Below the pieces are notes generated by a model. It saw nothing but the letters and a program-made list of their open reading frames with translations. It ran no database searches and was not told the origin of the DNA. Of a stretch of DNA of 56,804 nt, positions 26,626 through 35,359 are shown piece after piece. A program made the position numbers and the translations under genes. Position 1 is the stretch's first letter. Each line of letters opens with the position of its first letter. Source of the stretch: Clostridia bacterium (GTDB lineage Bacteria; Bacillota; Clostridia; Christensenellales; Borkfalkiaceae); NCBI GenBank assembly GCA_029066845.1, contig JAIEFR010000017.1, positions 1 to 56,804 on the forward strand. The letters run 5' to 3'.

Positions 26626-27728
26626 AGAAAGTCGCAGATTATAGAATTCTGCACGTATAAATACTCGTCTTTGACGCGCAGTCTGCCGTTCTCTCCGGTC
26701 AGATATTGCGCGTTCTTTTTTAATGCGGAAGCATAAACTTCCTTGAAATCGCACTTGAAATCCGCATTGAATTTTGCCGTATCCAGCCCCTCGGCGGTGC
26801 GCAGGGCAAGCATAACCGTTTCGTCCATTGCCCCCCTTTCATCGATTTGAGTGCTGTCAACCACGGGGAAGCGGTTGGACATTATGCACTTGAAATATTC
26901 GTCGAGGTCGAACGTGTTGGTAAAGCGCACGTTCTTTATGCAGGAGGAAGCCGAAACGCCCACGCCGATATACTCGCCGCGCCGCCAGTAGTTTAAATTG
27001 TGCCTGCTCTCCTTTCCCTTCTTGCAGAAGTTGGATACCTCGTACCTTTCAAACCCGAGCTCTTTAAGCTTGTTTACGCCGAAGGCATACATTTCGGCAA
27101 CCTCGTCGCCATCGGGAAGCTCGCCGTTGAGATAATCGGTGTATATGGGCGTACCGTCCTCGGGCGTGAGCGCGTACATAGAGATATGGCTTGCGCCGCT
27201 GCCTGCGGCTACTTCGATAGTCTTTTCAATATCCGCGAGCGTCTGCCCCTTTAAGCCTATCATAACGTCAACGCTGAAATTTTCACCCTTCAAAAGCTTT
27301 GCGCACGCAAGAAACTGGTTGAGATTATGGCATCTGCCAACGTCCTCCAGCTGGGCGTCCACCGCGCTCTGCAACCCTACAGAAAAGCGGTTTATTCCGC
27401 ATTTTTTATACAGCGCAATCTTGCCCGCACTAACCGTACCGGGGTTCATTTCAATGGTTATTTCGGCACCGTCTTTAAGCTTGAAATATTTCTTTGCCGC
27501 AGCAACCAGCATCGCAATATACTTTTCGTCCACTACCGACGGAGTGCCGCCGCCTATATACAGCGTATCGAAAACGTAATCTTTAAGCTCCTCGCCGCGC
27601 ATAGCCATTTCGTGATAGAGGCACGCCATATAGCTTTCCGCAAAACCTATCTTGTCGGGGAAAGAAGTAAAGTCGCAATAGCGACACTTTGATTTGCAAA
27701 AGGGAATATGTACGTAAATACCACTCAT
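26616..27728 (-). CDS. hemW: HemW-type radical SAM heme chaperone
   Basis: A 370-residue radical SAM protein of the HemW family (formerly called oxygen-independent coproporphyrinogen oxidase-like). The 4Fe-4S motif CKSKCRYC lies at residues 11-18 right after IYVHIPF, GGGTPS follows near residue 60, and the C-terminal HemW-type domain is present with DGTPIYTDY-like and NFCKKGKESRHNLNYW segments. HemW binds heme and delivers it to membrane proteins. The start at 27728 overlaps the stop of the MGMT-like gene (ATGA) and follows GGGTGG; a GTG three codons upstream is less likely. True coproporphyrinogen dehydrogenase HemN has extra N-terminal residues that are absent here. Confidence 0.9.
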   Translation of the reverse strand: MSGIYVHIPFCKSKCRYCDFTSFPDKIGFAESYMACLYHEMAMRGEELKDYVFDTLYIGGGTPSVVDEKYIAMLVAAAKKYFKLKDGAEITIEMNPGTVSAGKIALYKKCGINRFSVGLQSAVDAQLEDVGRCHNLNQFLACAKLLKGENFSVDVMIGLKGQTLADIEKTIEVAAGSGASHISMYALTPEDGTPIYTDYLNGELPDGDEVAEMYAFGVNKLKELGFERYEVSNFCKKGKESRHNLNYWRRGEYIGVGVSASSCIKNVRFTNTFDLDEYFKCIMSNRFPVVDSTQIDERGAMDETVMLALRTAEGLDTAKFNADFKCDFKEVYASALKKNAQYLTGENGRLRVKDEYLYVQNSIICDFLGC

Positions 27729-28033
27729 ATCGACCACCCGTAAATTTTTAAATCGACCTTATAGTCGTCGGAAACGGCAACGCCGTCGTTTTCCAGAAGT
27801 TGTTTTTGTATGTCTCTGCCGCCGAACGCAAAGCCGTCGGTCAGAGAGCCGTCCCTAAACAGCACTCTGTGGCAGGGAATTTCGCCGAACGCGGGGTTGG
27901 AATGAAGCGCCCAGCCAACCTGCCTGGAACAGCGCGGCGCACCCATTGCGCGAGCAACCGCGCCGTAGGTCGTCACCCTGCCTTTGGGTATTTGCTTTAC
28001 CACTTCGTAAACGCGCTGATTGAAATTACTCAT
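27725..28033 (-). CDS. MGMT-family DNA alkyltransferase domain protein
   Basis: A 102-residue stand-alone DNA-binding domain of the O6-alkylguanine alkyltransferase family. The family motifs [20 protein letters not shown] and [11 protein letters not shown] are followed by IPCHRV with the acceptor Cys54 present. Alkyltransferase-like (ATL) proteins of this size usually have Trp in place of this Cys, so an active suicide methyltransferase is possible despite the missing N-terminal domain. The start at 28033 overlaps the lepA stop by 8 nt, and the stop overlaps hemW by 4 nt, so all three genes are probably translationally coupled. Confidence 0.85.
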   Translation of the reverse strand: MSNFNQRVYEVVKQIPKGRVTTYGAVARAMGAPRCSRQVGWALHSNPAFGEIPCHRVLFRDGSLTDGFAFGGRDIQKQLLENDGVAVSDDYKVDLKIYGWSI

Positions 28034-29834
28034 CGTTTGTTTTGAGTATCTGCATAAATACCTCGGAAGGTACTTCGACACTTCCTATCGTGCGCATACG
28101 CTTTTTACCCTCTTTCTGCTTTTCCAGAAGCTTTTTCTTACGCGTTATGTCGCCGCCGTAGCACTTGGCAAGAACGTCCTTGCGCATTGCCTTGACAGTT
28201 TCGCGCGCGATGATTTTGCCGCCGACAGCCGCCTGAACGGGTATTTCGAATAGCTGGCGGGGAATTGCTTCCTTTAAGTTTTCGCACAGCGTTCTGCCGC
28301 GCGGATAGGCGGAATCCTCGTGCACGATAATTGAAAGCGCGTCGCAGACGTCGCCGTTCAAAAGAATATCCAGTTTGACAAGCTTGCTCTTTTCGTAGCC
28401 CAAAAGCTCGTAGTCGAAGCTTGCGTAGCCGCGCGTACGCGACTTAATTTTATCGAAAAAGTCGAAAATAATTTCGTTGAGCGGCAGACGGTATTCCAGC
28501 TTGACGCGGTTTGCGTCGAGGTAGGTCATCTGTTCGAAAATGCCCCTCTTGTCGCGGCACAAATCCATTATCTGCCCAAGATAGTCGGGCGGCGAATAGA
28601 TGTCCGCGTGGACTATGGGCTCCTCCATACTCTCGATTTCCGAAACGGGCGGCAGATGCGAAGGGTTGTCCACGAAAATGACTTCACCGTCCGTCTTGTT
28701 TACCTTGTAGCTTACCGACGGCGCGGTGGTTATGATGTCGAGATTGAACTCCCTTTCCAGTCTTTCCTGCATAATTTCCATATGCAGAAGTCCCAGAAAG
28801 CCGCAGCGGAAGCCGAAGCCGAGCGCCTGCGACGTATCCGGCTCGAATACGAGCGACGCGTCGTTTAACTGCAATTTCAAAAGCGCGTCCTTGAGGTCGC
28901 CGAACTTGGAGCCGTCCAGCGGATAAATTCCGCAGAACACCACCGACTGCACCTTTTTGTAGCCGGGGAGAGGTTCCGCCGCGCGGTTGTCCGCATTGAT
29001 TACCGTATCGCCGACGGCAACGTCCTGAATGGACTTTATAGAAGCCGCGATATAGCCGACCTCGCCCGCGTAAAGTCCGTCCTTGGGCAGCATATGCGGT
29101 GCGAAAACGCCGACTTCCGTAACTTCGTAAACCTTGTCCGAGCGGAAAGTGGTAATCCTGTCGCCGACCTCCACCTTGCCGTCCTTTAAGCGGACGAACA
29201 GAATTACGCCCTTGTAGTTGTCGTAGTAGCTGTCGAAAATGAGAGCCTTTAAGGGAGCGTCCTCGTCGCCCTGCGGCGCGGGGAAGTATTTTACAGCGTC
29301 CTCCAAAACCTCTTTTATGTTGGTGCCGTCCTTGGCGGAAACGAGCGGCGCGTAGGATGCGTCCAGCCCGATTACGTCCTCGATTTCGTGCTTCGCCTCG
29401 TCGGGGCGGGCGGAAGGCAGGTCGATTTTGTTTATGACGGGCAGAATTTCCAGATTGTTTTCAAGCGCAAGATATACGTTTGCGAGGGTCTGTGCCTCTA
29501 TGCCCTGCGAAGCGTCAACGATTAAAATTGCGCCCTCGCACGCGGCGAGAGAGCGCGAAACCTCGTAAGTAAAGTCTACGTGCCCCGGCGTGTCTATCAG
29601 GTTGAAAACGTATTCGTTGCCGTCGTCGGCGTCGTAAAACATTCTTACGGGTGTGAGCTTTATGGTTATGCCCCTCTCGCGTTCGATGTCCATAGAATCG
29701 AGAAGCTGCTCCTCCATATCCCTTTTGGACACCTGTCCCGTAAGCTCCATAAGCCTGTCGGCAAGGGTTGACTTGCCGTGATCGATATGCGCTATTATGC
29801 AAAAATTGCGTATGAATTTATTCGGCTGTTTCAT
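28026..29834 (-). CDS. lepA: elongation factor 4 (LepA)
   Basis: A 602-residue translational GTPase that acts on the ribosome (back-translocation or initiation aid). The G1 loop is [15 protein letters not shown]2/G3 are RGITIKLTP and DTPGHVDF, and G4 is NKIDLPSA. The EF4-specific C-terminal domain contains [19 protein letters not shown] near residue 550 and [20 protein letters not shown] at the end. The length is normal. The ATG lies only 9 nt after a TATAAT box and has no Shine-Dalgarno sequence, so the message is predicted leaderless. It is first in an operon with the MGMT-like gene and hemW. Confidence 0.97.
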   Translation of the reverse strand: MKQPNKFIRNFCIIAHIDHGKSTLADRLMELTGQVSKRDMEEQLLDSMDIERERGITIKLTPVRMFYDADDGNEYVFNLIDTPGHVDFTYEVSRSLAACEGAILIVDASQGIEAQTLANVYLALENNLEILPVINKIDLPSARPDEAKHEIEDVIGLDASYAPLVSAKDGTNIKEVLEDAVKYFPAPQGDEDAPLKALIFDSYYDNYKGVILFVRLKDGKVEVGDRITTFRSDKVYEVTEVGVFAPHMLPKDGLYAGEVGYIAASIKSIQDVAVGDTVINADNRAAEPLPGYKKVQSVVFCGIYPLDGSKFGDLKDALLKLQLNDASLVFEPDTSQALGFGFRCGFLGLLHMEIMQERLEREFNLDIITTAPSVSYKVNKTDGEVIFVDNPSHLPPVSEIESMEEPIVHADIYSPPDYLGQIMDLCRDKRGIFEQMTYLDANRVKLEYRLPLNEIIFDFFDKIKSRTRGYASFDYELLGYEKSKLVKLDILLNGDVCDALSIIVHEDSAYPRGRTLCENLKEAIPRQLFEIPVQAAVGGKIIARETVKAMRKDVLAKCYGGDITRKKKLLEKQKEGKKRMRTIGSVEVPSEVFMQILKTNDE

Positions 29835-29843
29835 CTTGACTAT

Positions 29844-29872
29844 ATTATAAAGAAATTAAAGTTAAATGTAAA
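29844..29872 (-). promoter_or_regulatory. lepA promoter, near-leaderless
   Basis: The minus strand reads TTTACA (plus 29867-29872), a 17-bp spacer and TATAAT (plus 29844-29849). The expected start point near 29837 leaves about 3 nt before the lepA ATG. Confidence 0.7.
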
Positions 29873-29893
29873 TTAAAATGAGGTAAATGAAAA

Positions 29894-29921
29894 CGGCGCG
29901 GACAAAAATTTGTCTGCGCCG
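29894..29921 (-). terminator. terminator of the EAL protein gene
   Basis: The stem CGGCGCGGACAAA / TTTGTCTGCGCCG with one mismatch lies 19 bp after the stop of the EAL gene; the minus-strand tail is TTTTCATTT. It separates the gene from the lepA promoter. Confidence 0.8.
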
Positions 29922-29940
29922 ATATGTAACTTTTTGAATT

Positions 29941-31914
29941 TTATGCTGTCTTTACGTCGCCGTTGTTCAGAACGAACTGAAGGAACTGCTCCTCTGGAAT
30001 GGGCTTCGAATAGTAATAGCCCTGCAGGTAGTCGCAACCCAGAGCAACCAGCGCGTCCACCATCTGTTTGGTTTCCACACCCTCCGCAACTATCTTGGTG
30101 CCCAGGCTGTGAAGCATAGGCATATAGTGCTGTAAAATCGGCTCGTACTTCTTGGTGCTCATATAAGCCCATACGAGAGATTTATCCAGTTTAACCACGT
30201 CGAACGGGAAGTTAATCAGGTACTCGACCGAGGCAAAGCCCGTGCCGAAGTCGTCCAGCGAAATGGTGAAGCCGTTGGAATGCAGCTCGTTAAGCTTGGT
30301 CTGCAGCATTGCGTAGGACTGCGCCGAAGCCGTTTCCGTAATTTCCAGGTTGACCATAGAACGGGGCACGTCGTACTTCTTTAACGTCTGCTCTATATCG
30401 CTGATAATTTCGGGGTGCATACACTGTATGACCGAAAGGTTTATATCGACAAATCTGATGCCGAGCTTTGCAAGCTCCCTGCCCTTTATGAAGCTGCAGA
30501 CGTGTTCGATTACGAACCTGCCCACCTCTATTATCTTGCCGTTCTGTTCGGCAATGGGAATGAATTCGTCGGGGCTGATAAAGCCGAGCTCTTCGTCTTT
30601 AAGTCTTATAAGCGCTTCGCAGCCGCTGAACGTGTTGTCGGTTACGCAGAAGATGGGCTGGTAATACACTTCGAACGACTTGTTGTTGATTGCCTTCTGA
30701 ATGGCGAAATCAACCAGCTCGCGCCTGCGCGCCTTGTCTATTGCGGATACGTCTGCAATGATAATGTCTTCCGAAACGTTGATGCTGTTGCGGTAGTACC
30801 TGATAAGGTCCTCCACCTCGGAAAGCCTGTTGGTAACCTCGGGGAAGTCTATAACGCAGGCAATAGCCGTAAGGTGTACTTCGGTATTGTTGACGGAAAC
30901 GGGCGCTTCCAGGATGCCGGAATAGCGCGAAGCAAACTGCTCGTATTCGTCGAACGTGTTGAACATTACGGCAAAGCGCACACCGCTTAAACGGTACAGG
31001 TACTGTCCCTTTTTAAGAATTGCGCGCAGTCTGTCGGCAACTTGCTTTAAAGCCTGGTTGCCGCCGTTGAGCCCGAACGACGAGTTGACCACCGTCATAT
31101 TGTTGAGTTCCATTGCGAACACGAAGAAATGCTGGTTTGCGGAAATGCGCATATTGCCGCGGCGGTTGAACGAACGCGCGTTGAACGCGCCGCTGGTTGC
31201 GTCCAGTTCGTCCTCGGGGCGTTGCAAAGTAACGTATATAAGCAATACCGCGATTGCAAGCGCGAAGTTGCTTAGCTGTATTCTGCGCACGAAGAACTGA
31301 ATACAAATTGCGATTATGTTGAGTATAGCGAAGAAATAGATATTCAGCTGTCTTGCCTTGCTGAGCTTTTTGCGCTGCAAAATACCCAGCGAAAGAGAGA
31401 ACGCAAGCGCAACGAACTGCGCGCCGTAAATTATTCCCTCGTAAGCGTATTTCAGATTAGTGGGAACGGCTCTGTAACCGTACGTGAACAGGCAGACGGT
31501 AGCAAATATTACGCCCGCAAAGGTAAGCGCGAACAGCAGGTTTGCAACAACGTAGCACCACCTTGGAATACGCGCGTTGTCGTATATGACCGCGACGGCG
31601 TACACCACGAACACCACGCCCGTGAGGTTGTAACCCAAATAGTTGATTGCAACGATAAGGTTGCCCAGCCAGACGGGACAGCCCGTGACGCTGAGCGCAA
31701 TGACCGCGATGAAATCCAGCACCGAGGAAACCACCGTGCAAATTGCAAGCGTTAAGAACAGGTGCGTAGTTCTGCCGTGTATCTTTTTACTGACTATGTA
31801 GTTTATCAGCACGACCACGCCTAAAATAATGGCGCATAAGTCAAAGCTGGCGTAAATGAAGTTTTGCAGTTTCACCTGATAATCACCACCGATTAGCAAT
31901 ACGTTATTTTGCAT
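29941..31914 (-). CDS. membrane c-di-GMP phosphodiesterase with degenerate GGDEF and EAL domains
   Basis: A 657-residue signalling protein. About seven membrane helices fill residues 14-235. The GGDEF domain (about 240-395) is degenerate: the signature position reads LSGVRFAVMF, so no cyclase activity is expected. The EAL domain (about 400-650) looks intact: CEALIRL (near residue 433) supplies Glu, and DINLSV, LEITET, LDDFGTGFASVEYL, VKLDKSL, AEGVET and LQGYYYSKP supply the other metal and catalytic residues. The predicted activity is hydrolysis of c-di-GMP at the membrane, tuned by a signal in the membrane part. GGAGG lies rather far from the ATG. It is its own transcription unit, with a promoter and a terminator. 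Confidence 0.9.
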   Translation of the reverse strand: MQNNVLLIGGDYQVKLQNFIYASFDLCAIILGVVVLINYIVSKKIHGRTTHLFLTLAICTVVSSVLDFIAVIALSVTGCPVWLGNLIVAINYLGYNLTGVVFVVYAVAVIYDNARIPRWCYVVANLLFALTFAGVIFATVCLFTYGYRAVPTNLKYAYEGIIYGAQFVALAFSLSLGILQRKKLSKARQLNIYFFAILNIIAICIQFFVRRIQLSNFALAIAVLLIYVTLQRPEDELDATSGAFNARSFNRRGNMRISANQHFFVFAMELNNMTVVNSSFGLNGGNQALKQVADRLRAILKKGQYLYRLSGVRFAVMFNTFDEYEQFASRYSGILEAPVSVNNTEVHLTAIACVIDFPEVTNRLSEVEDLIRYYRNSINVSEDIIIADVSAIDKARRRELVDFAIQKAINNKSFEVYYQPIFCVTDNTFSGCEALIRLKDEELGFISPDEFIPIAEQNGKIIEVGRFVIEHVCSFIKGRELAKLGIRFVDINLSVIQCMHPEIISDIEQTLKKYDVPRSMVNLEITETASAQSYAMLQTKLNELHSNGFTISLDDFGTGFASVEYLINFPFDVVKLDKSLVWAYMSTKKYEPILQHYMPMLHSLGTKIVAEGVETKQMVDALVALGCDYLQGYYYSKPIPEEQFLQFVLNNGDVKTA

Positions 31915-31949
31915 AACGCTTTACGCCTCCCTCTGATTTTACACTATAT

Positions 31950-31978
31950 ATTGTATAGCACTAAAATGCATTTGGCAA
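31950..31978 (-). promoter_or_regulatory. promoter of the EAL protein gene
   Basis: The minus strand reads TTGCCA (plus 31973-31978), a 17-bp spacer and TACAAT (plus 31950-31955). The -10 region lies in an AT-rich imperfect palindrome CTATATATTGTATAG. Confidence 0.55.
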
Positions 31979-32018
31979 ACGAAAACGCTAAATTTGTTTT
32001 AAGAAATTACACCCGCGC

Positions 32019-33026
32019 TCAATCCACCGTAGCGACCCTGGAACAGAGGTCGGGACTCGAAAGCACGGAGCAGCCGCCTATGACCGAAGCGAGAGCGGGC
32101 TCCTCGCATACATTGACCTTGATTTCCAGCCCCTTTGCAAAATACTGCGGGAAGCCGTCCATCTTGGAAAGTCCGCCCGAAAGATAAATGCCGCCGTCCA
32201 CTACCGAGGACGAAACCTCGGCGGGAAGCTCGGAAAGCACCGCGCGCACGTACTCTATAATTTTATCCACGTACAGCTTTATTACGTCCTCGAGCTGCGA
32301 GGAGTTGACGGCGCTCTGCGCGGGTTCGCCGGTGCGCACGTCCCTGCCCGTGACGACCATCATCTTGTTGTCGTCCTCAAACAGACTGCCCACTACGTTT
32401 TTAAGTTTTTCCGCGGTGTTCGCGCCTATCTTGACGTTGAAATCTTCGGAAAGCAAATCCATTATGTGCACGTCGATATTGCCGCCGCCCAGATTTACCG
32501 TGAAGCCCGAAATTATACCGTCGAGCGAGAATACCGAAATATCCGTTTTGCCGTAGCCCACGTCCACGCAGAATACGGGCGAGGTTGCCGAAAGCGCAAC
32601 GTTATGACCGAGCACCGAGGCAAAGGGCGTGCGCGTAAAGTACACCCTGCCTATTCCGCACTCCTGCGCAACCTCGATATACTTTTTGCGCAGTTTTTTT
32701 GAGGCGCTGCAAGGCACTACGAACATAATTTCCGTCTGCTTTGCCTTGCGCGGAGTTATTTCTATCTTTTCGAGGAAATGCCCCAAAAGCGCGGCAAGAA
32801 GGTTGGGCTGAACTATGTCGCCCTCGCACACGGGATTGATAATGCGCGTGTTTTTAGCCGCCTTGCCCGAAAGCGCGCGCGCCGTATCGCCGAACGCCTT
32901 TATGGTGACATTGCCTTCGTGGTCGCTCTGAATTGCAACGCAAGTGGCTTCGGAGAGCACTACTCCGCAGCCCACTATACTTATTTTAGTTGTCCAGGAA
33001 CCGAAATCTATTACAAGTCTATTCAT
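32019..33026 (-). CDS. divergent MreB-like actin homologue
   Basis: A 335-residue actin-fold protein related to MreB/Mbl. Phosphate-1 loop: VIDFGSWTTKISIV in place of DLGTANTLV. Interdomain: VVPCSASKKLRKKYIEVA. Phosphate-2: FCVDVGYGKTDISVFSLDGI in place of VDIGGGTTEIAV, with two glycines changed. Adenosine motif: IYLSGGLSKMDGF. The length is typical of MreB. The changed phosphate loops suggest altered ATP use or a paralogue rather than the main cell-shape MreB. The start at 33026 overlaps the maf stop by 8 nt. Beside maf is the classical mre neighbourhood, but mreC and mreD are not here. Partner and role are unknown. Confidence 0.8.
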   Translation of the reverse strand: MNRLVIDFGSWTTKISIVGCGVVLSEATCVAIQSDHEGNVTIKAFGDTARALSGKAAKNTRIINPVCEGDIVQPNLLAALLGHFLEKIEITPRKAKQTEIMFVVPCSASKKLRKKYIEVAQECGIGRVYFTRTPFASVLGHNVALSATSPVFCVDVGYGKTDISVFSLDGIISGFTVNLGGGNIDVHIMDLLSEDFNVKIGANTAEKLKNVVGSLFEDDNKMMVVTGRDVRTGEPAQSAVNSSQLEDVIKLYVDKIIEYVRAVLSELPAEVSSSVVDGGIYLSGGLSKMDGFPQYFAKGLEIKVNVCEEPALASVIGGCSVLSSPDLCSRVATVD

Positions 33027-33576
33027 CTGCAAGTACTTCTTCGATTATTTTTTTAACCAGCTCCACGGGCAAGCCGACTACGTTTGTGTAGCTGCCCGAA
33101 TAGCTTTGAACCACGCCGCCGTCCTGTATGCCGTAGCTGCCCGCCTTATCCATAGGCGAACCGCCCGCAACGTAGTCCCTTATAAATTGCTCCGAAAGGT
33201 TATTGAAGCGCACTTCCGTCCTTTCGTACTGCGTTATTTTTTTGTTGCCCCGCCGCACGCACACGCCCGTTATTACAGAGTGCGTTTTGCCCGAAAGCAT
33301 TCTGAGCGTCGAGGCGGCGTCCTCCGCGCTCTTGGGCTTGCCTAAAAGCGTGTTGTTATAGACGACTATCGTATCGCACGCAATAACGAGCGCATTGTTG
33401 TTCTTTTGAAACACTTCGTCGCACTTGTTTTCGGCAAGCTGACACGCAACGCACTCGGGAGGGAGCGAACGGTCCGCGCACTCCTCGCCTTTCGCGGGAA
33501 TAATTTCGAAGTCCTCTACTATCTGTGAAAGCAGTTCCCTGCGCCGCGGCGACGCGCTTGCAAGTATAATTTTCAT
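33019..33576 (-). CDS. maf: Maf-family nucleoside triphosphate pyrophosphatase
   Basis: A 185-residue house-cleaning enzyme that hydrolyses dTTP/UTP or modified nucleotides to monophosphates; it was first linked to septum inhibition. The N-terminal signature IILASASPRRRELL, the acidic ACDTIVVYNNTLLGKPKSAEDA and the C-terminal SYGIQDGG motifs are all present. There is no clear Shine-Dalgarno sequence before the ATG. It follows the terminator of ppx and overlaps the MreB-like gene by 8 nt. Confidence 0.95.
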   Translation of the reverse strand: MKIILASASPRRRELLSQIVEDFEIIPAKGEECADRSLPPECVACQLAENKCDEVFQKNNNALVIACDTIVVYNNTLLGKPKSAEDAASTLRMLSGKTHSVITGVCVRRGNKKITQYERTEVRFNNLSEQFIRDYVAGGSPMDKAGSYGIQDGGVVQSYSGSYTNVVGLPVELVKKIIEEVLADE

Positions 33577-33593
33577 AAACGCGTTAGTGAAAA

Positions 33594-33612
33594 TGCCGCT
33601 GAAAGGGCGGCA
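33594..33612 (-). terminator. terminator of ppx
   Basis: The 6-bp stem TGCCGC / GCGGCA with flanking A/T pairs and the tail TTTTCAC on the minus strand lies directly after the ppx stop and before maf. Confidence 0.6.
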
Positions 33613-33623
33613 CTTTTGTTATA

Positions 33624-35138
33624 TTACAGTATTTCCAGATTTTTGCGGAAGGATTTTTTGAATTCCGCGCTTGCCGCAAGGGCGTCGCGTATTTCAAGCG
33701 AAGCGTCGCCCTCTACCTCGGTCTTCATAATTACAGAGTCGCCGAGAATGTCGCAGTTGATGCCCTTTACAACGCCTGCCATACTCCTGTCCAGACTTTC
33801 GGCAATGCGCAGCATTACGCCCAACCTCTTGACGATTTCTATATCGTCCTCCTGCAAAACGTCGCGGTAGCAGTTCCAGTTGTAGGCGTTGATGTCCTCC
33901 TTTTTGTGACAGCAGGCCGTGAACGCCGCAAGCACTATCTCCCTGTGGGTTACGCCGTAGAGAGTGGAATTCAAAATCATATAGCAGCTGTGACGCTGGT
34001 GGTTGTAATACTTTATGCGCATACCGCAGTCGTGCAGCATTGCGGCGACTTTGAGCACCTTTAAATACTGACGGGGGAACTTATGTAGAACCCTGAGCTG
34101 CTTGAAGAGCTGAACGCTTAAATTGACCACGTGCTCAACGTGCTTTTCGTCGCACCCGTAATATTTTACGAGGGTCGTGAGCGAATAATTCATAACGTCC
34201 AGAATGGGCTTATCTACCGTGGCGGGGAAAGCCTGGTTGAACATTATGCCCTCTCTAAGACCCGAGCCGGAGAACGTGAAATTTTCGAATCCTAGCCTCT
34301 GGACAAAGGTCTTTATGATTGCGAAAGCCGCGGGAAGAATATCCGCACGCTCCGCGGAAAGTCCCTTTATCTTCTTTTTCTTGTCGAGGTCCAAAACCTT
34401 TATCATATCGTAGACGGGATAGAAATCCTCCGTCTGCAAGTTGAAGTTGTGCACTATATCGAGGGGATATTTGTGCACCATTTTATTTATTTTGAAAAGG
34501 TTTCTGAACGAGCCGCCCACGCCTATCATCTGCGCGTCGGGGTCGATTTCACCCAGCCAGTCCACCTCGTTGAGCTTTTCGAGGAAGTATTCTTCCATCT
34601 TTGCAGCCTGCTCCTCGGGGCGGAGTTCCTCGCCCGAGAAAAGGTCGGTAAGCGTTACCGCACCGAAAGGTATGGTGGCAAACCGCAGCATATTCCTGCG
34701 GTTATAATATATAATTTTGGTAGAGCCGCCGCCGATTTCCAGGATTACGCCCTTGGGAATATCCATAGTGTTTATAACGCCGCGGTAAACCAAAACCGCC
34801 TCCTCCTCGGCGGAAAGAACGCGCAGCTTTACGCCGCAGCTCGTCTGAATTTCGTCAAGGAAGGAACGCTGGTTTTTAGCCCTGCGCACCGCTTCGGTGG
34901 CAACGCCTATTATACGCGTTACGCCGCTGACGTCGCAGAGGCGCTTGAACATTCTTAAAGTTTTAACCGTTTCGGCAACGCGCTGGGGCTTTAAAAAGCC
35001 GTCGCGCTCCATATCCTGACCCAAACGCACGCTCTCTTTAAGCTCATCGACAACCATAAAAAAACCGTCCTCGAAAAGGTTGACGATTACCAGTCTTGCA
35101 GAGTTCGAACCGAGGTCGATAATTCCTATTTTTTCCAC
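33624..35138 (-). CDS. ppx: Ppx/GppA exopolyphosphatase with HD domain
   Basis: A 504-residue protein of the actin-like Ppx/GppA family, which degrades inorganic polyphosphate or the alarmone pppGpp. The N-terminal phosphate loop is GIIDLGSNSARLVIVNL, the second is ILEIGGGSTKIIYY, and catalytic Glu lies in the RRAKNQRSFLDE region. A C-terminal HD-type domain starts near residue 320 (AAMLHDCGMRIKYYNHQRHS). The length matches long Ppx proteins. The start is GTG after AAGGAG. An upstream 17-bp palindrome may be an operator. Substrate choice between polyphosphate and pppGpp cannot be read here. Confidence 0.92.
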   Translation of the reverse strand: MEKIGIIDLGSNSARLVIVNLFEDGFFMVVDELKESVRLGQDMERDGFLKPQRVAETVKTLRMFKRLCDVSGVTRIIGVATEAVRRAKNQRSFLDEIQTSCGVKLRVLSAEEEAVLVYRGVINTMDIPKGVILEIGGGSTKIIYYNRRNMLRFATIPFGAVTLTDLFSGEELRPEEQAAKMEEYFLEKLNEVDWLGEIDPDAQMIGVGGSFRNLFKINKMVHKYPLDIVHNFNLQTEDFYPVYDMIKVLDLDKKKKIKGLSAERADILPAAFAIIKTFVQRLGFENFTFSGSGLREGIMFNQAFPATVDKPILDVMNYSLTTLVKYYGCDEKHVEHVVNLSVQLFKQLRVLHKFPRQYLKVLKVAAMLHDCGMRIKYYNHQRHSCYMILNSTLYGVTHREIVLAAFTACCHKKEDINAYNWNCYRDVLQEDDIEIVKRLGVMLRIAESLDRSMAGVVKGINCDILGDSVIMKTEVEGDASLEIRDALAASAEFKKSFRKNLEIL

Positions 35139-35256
35139 TATATTACGCTCCTTCCGGACGGCGAGAAAAACGCCCGAACAAAAGTAAAATTACCTGCCGA
35201 AGGAAAGCCTTTTTTACGCAAAAAAGCGCAAAAAAATATTCTTTCCACTATGCGGA

Positions 35257-35262
35257 ATTATA
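35257..35262 (-). promoter_or_regulatory. -10 box for ppx
   Basis: TATAAT on the minus strand with only a weak -35 match at 17 bp. It predicts a ppx leader of about 110 nt, within which the sequence TTTCCACTAT on the plus strand occurs twice, near 35243 and near the start codon. Confidence 0.4.
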
Positions 35263-35301
35263 TCACTTGCAGTCGGTTTTGTATAGACATAATATAAATT
35301 T

Positions 35302-35318
35302 TTGTGCAAGTTGCACAA
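35302..35318. promoter_or_regulatory. 17-bp perfect palindrome between folBK and ppx
   Basis: TTGTGCAA-G-TTGCACAA, an exact 8-bp inverted repeat about the central base, about 40 bp upstream of the ppx -10 box. It is a candidate activator or repressor site. It has no U-run, so a terminator role for folBK is less likely. Confidence 0.5.
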
Positions 35319-35359
35319 ATATGAGGGTGCAAAAAGGCGAAAATTAACCTTTTTGACGG

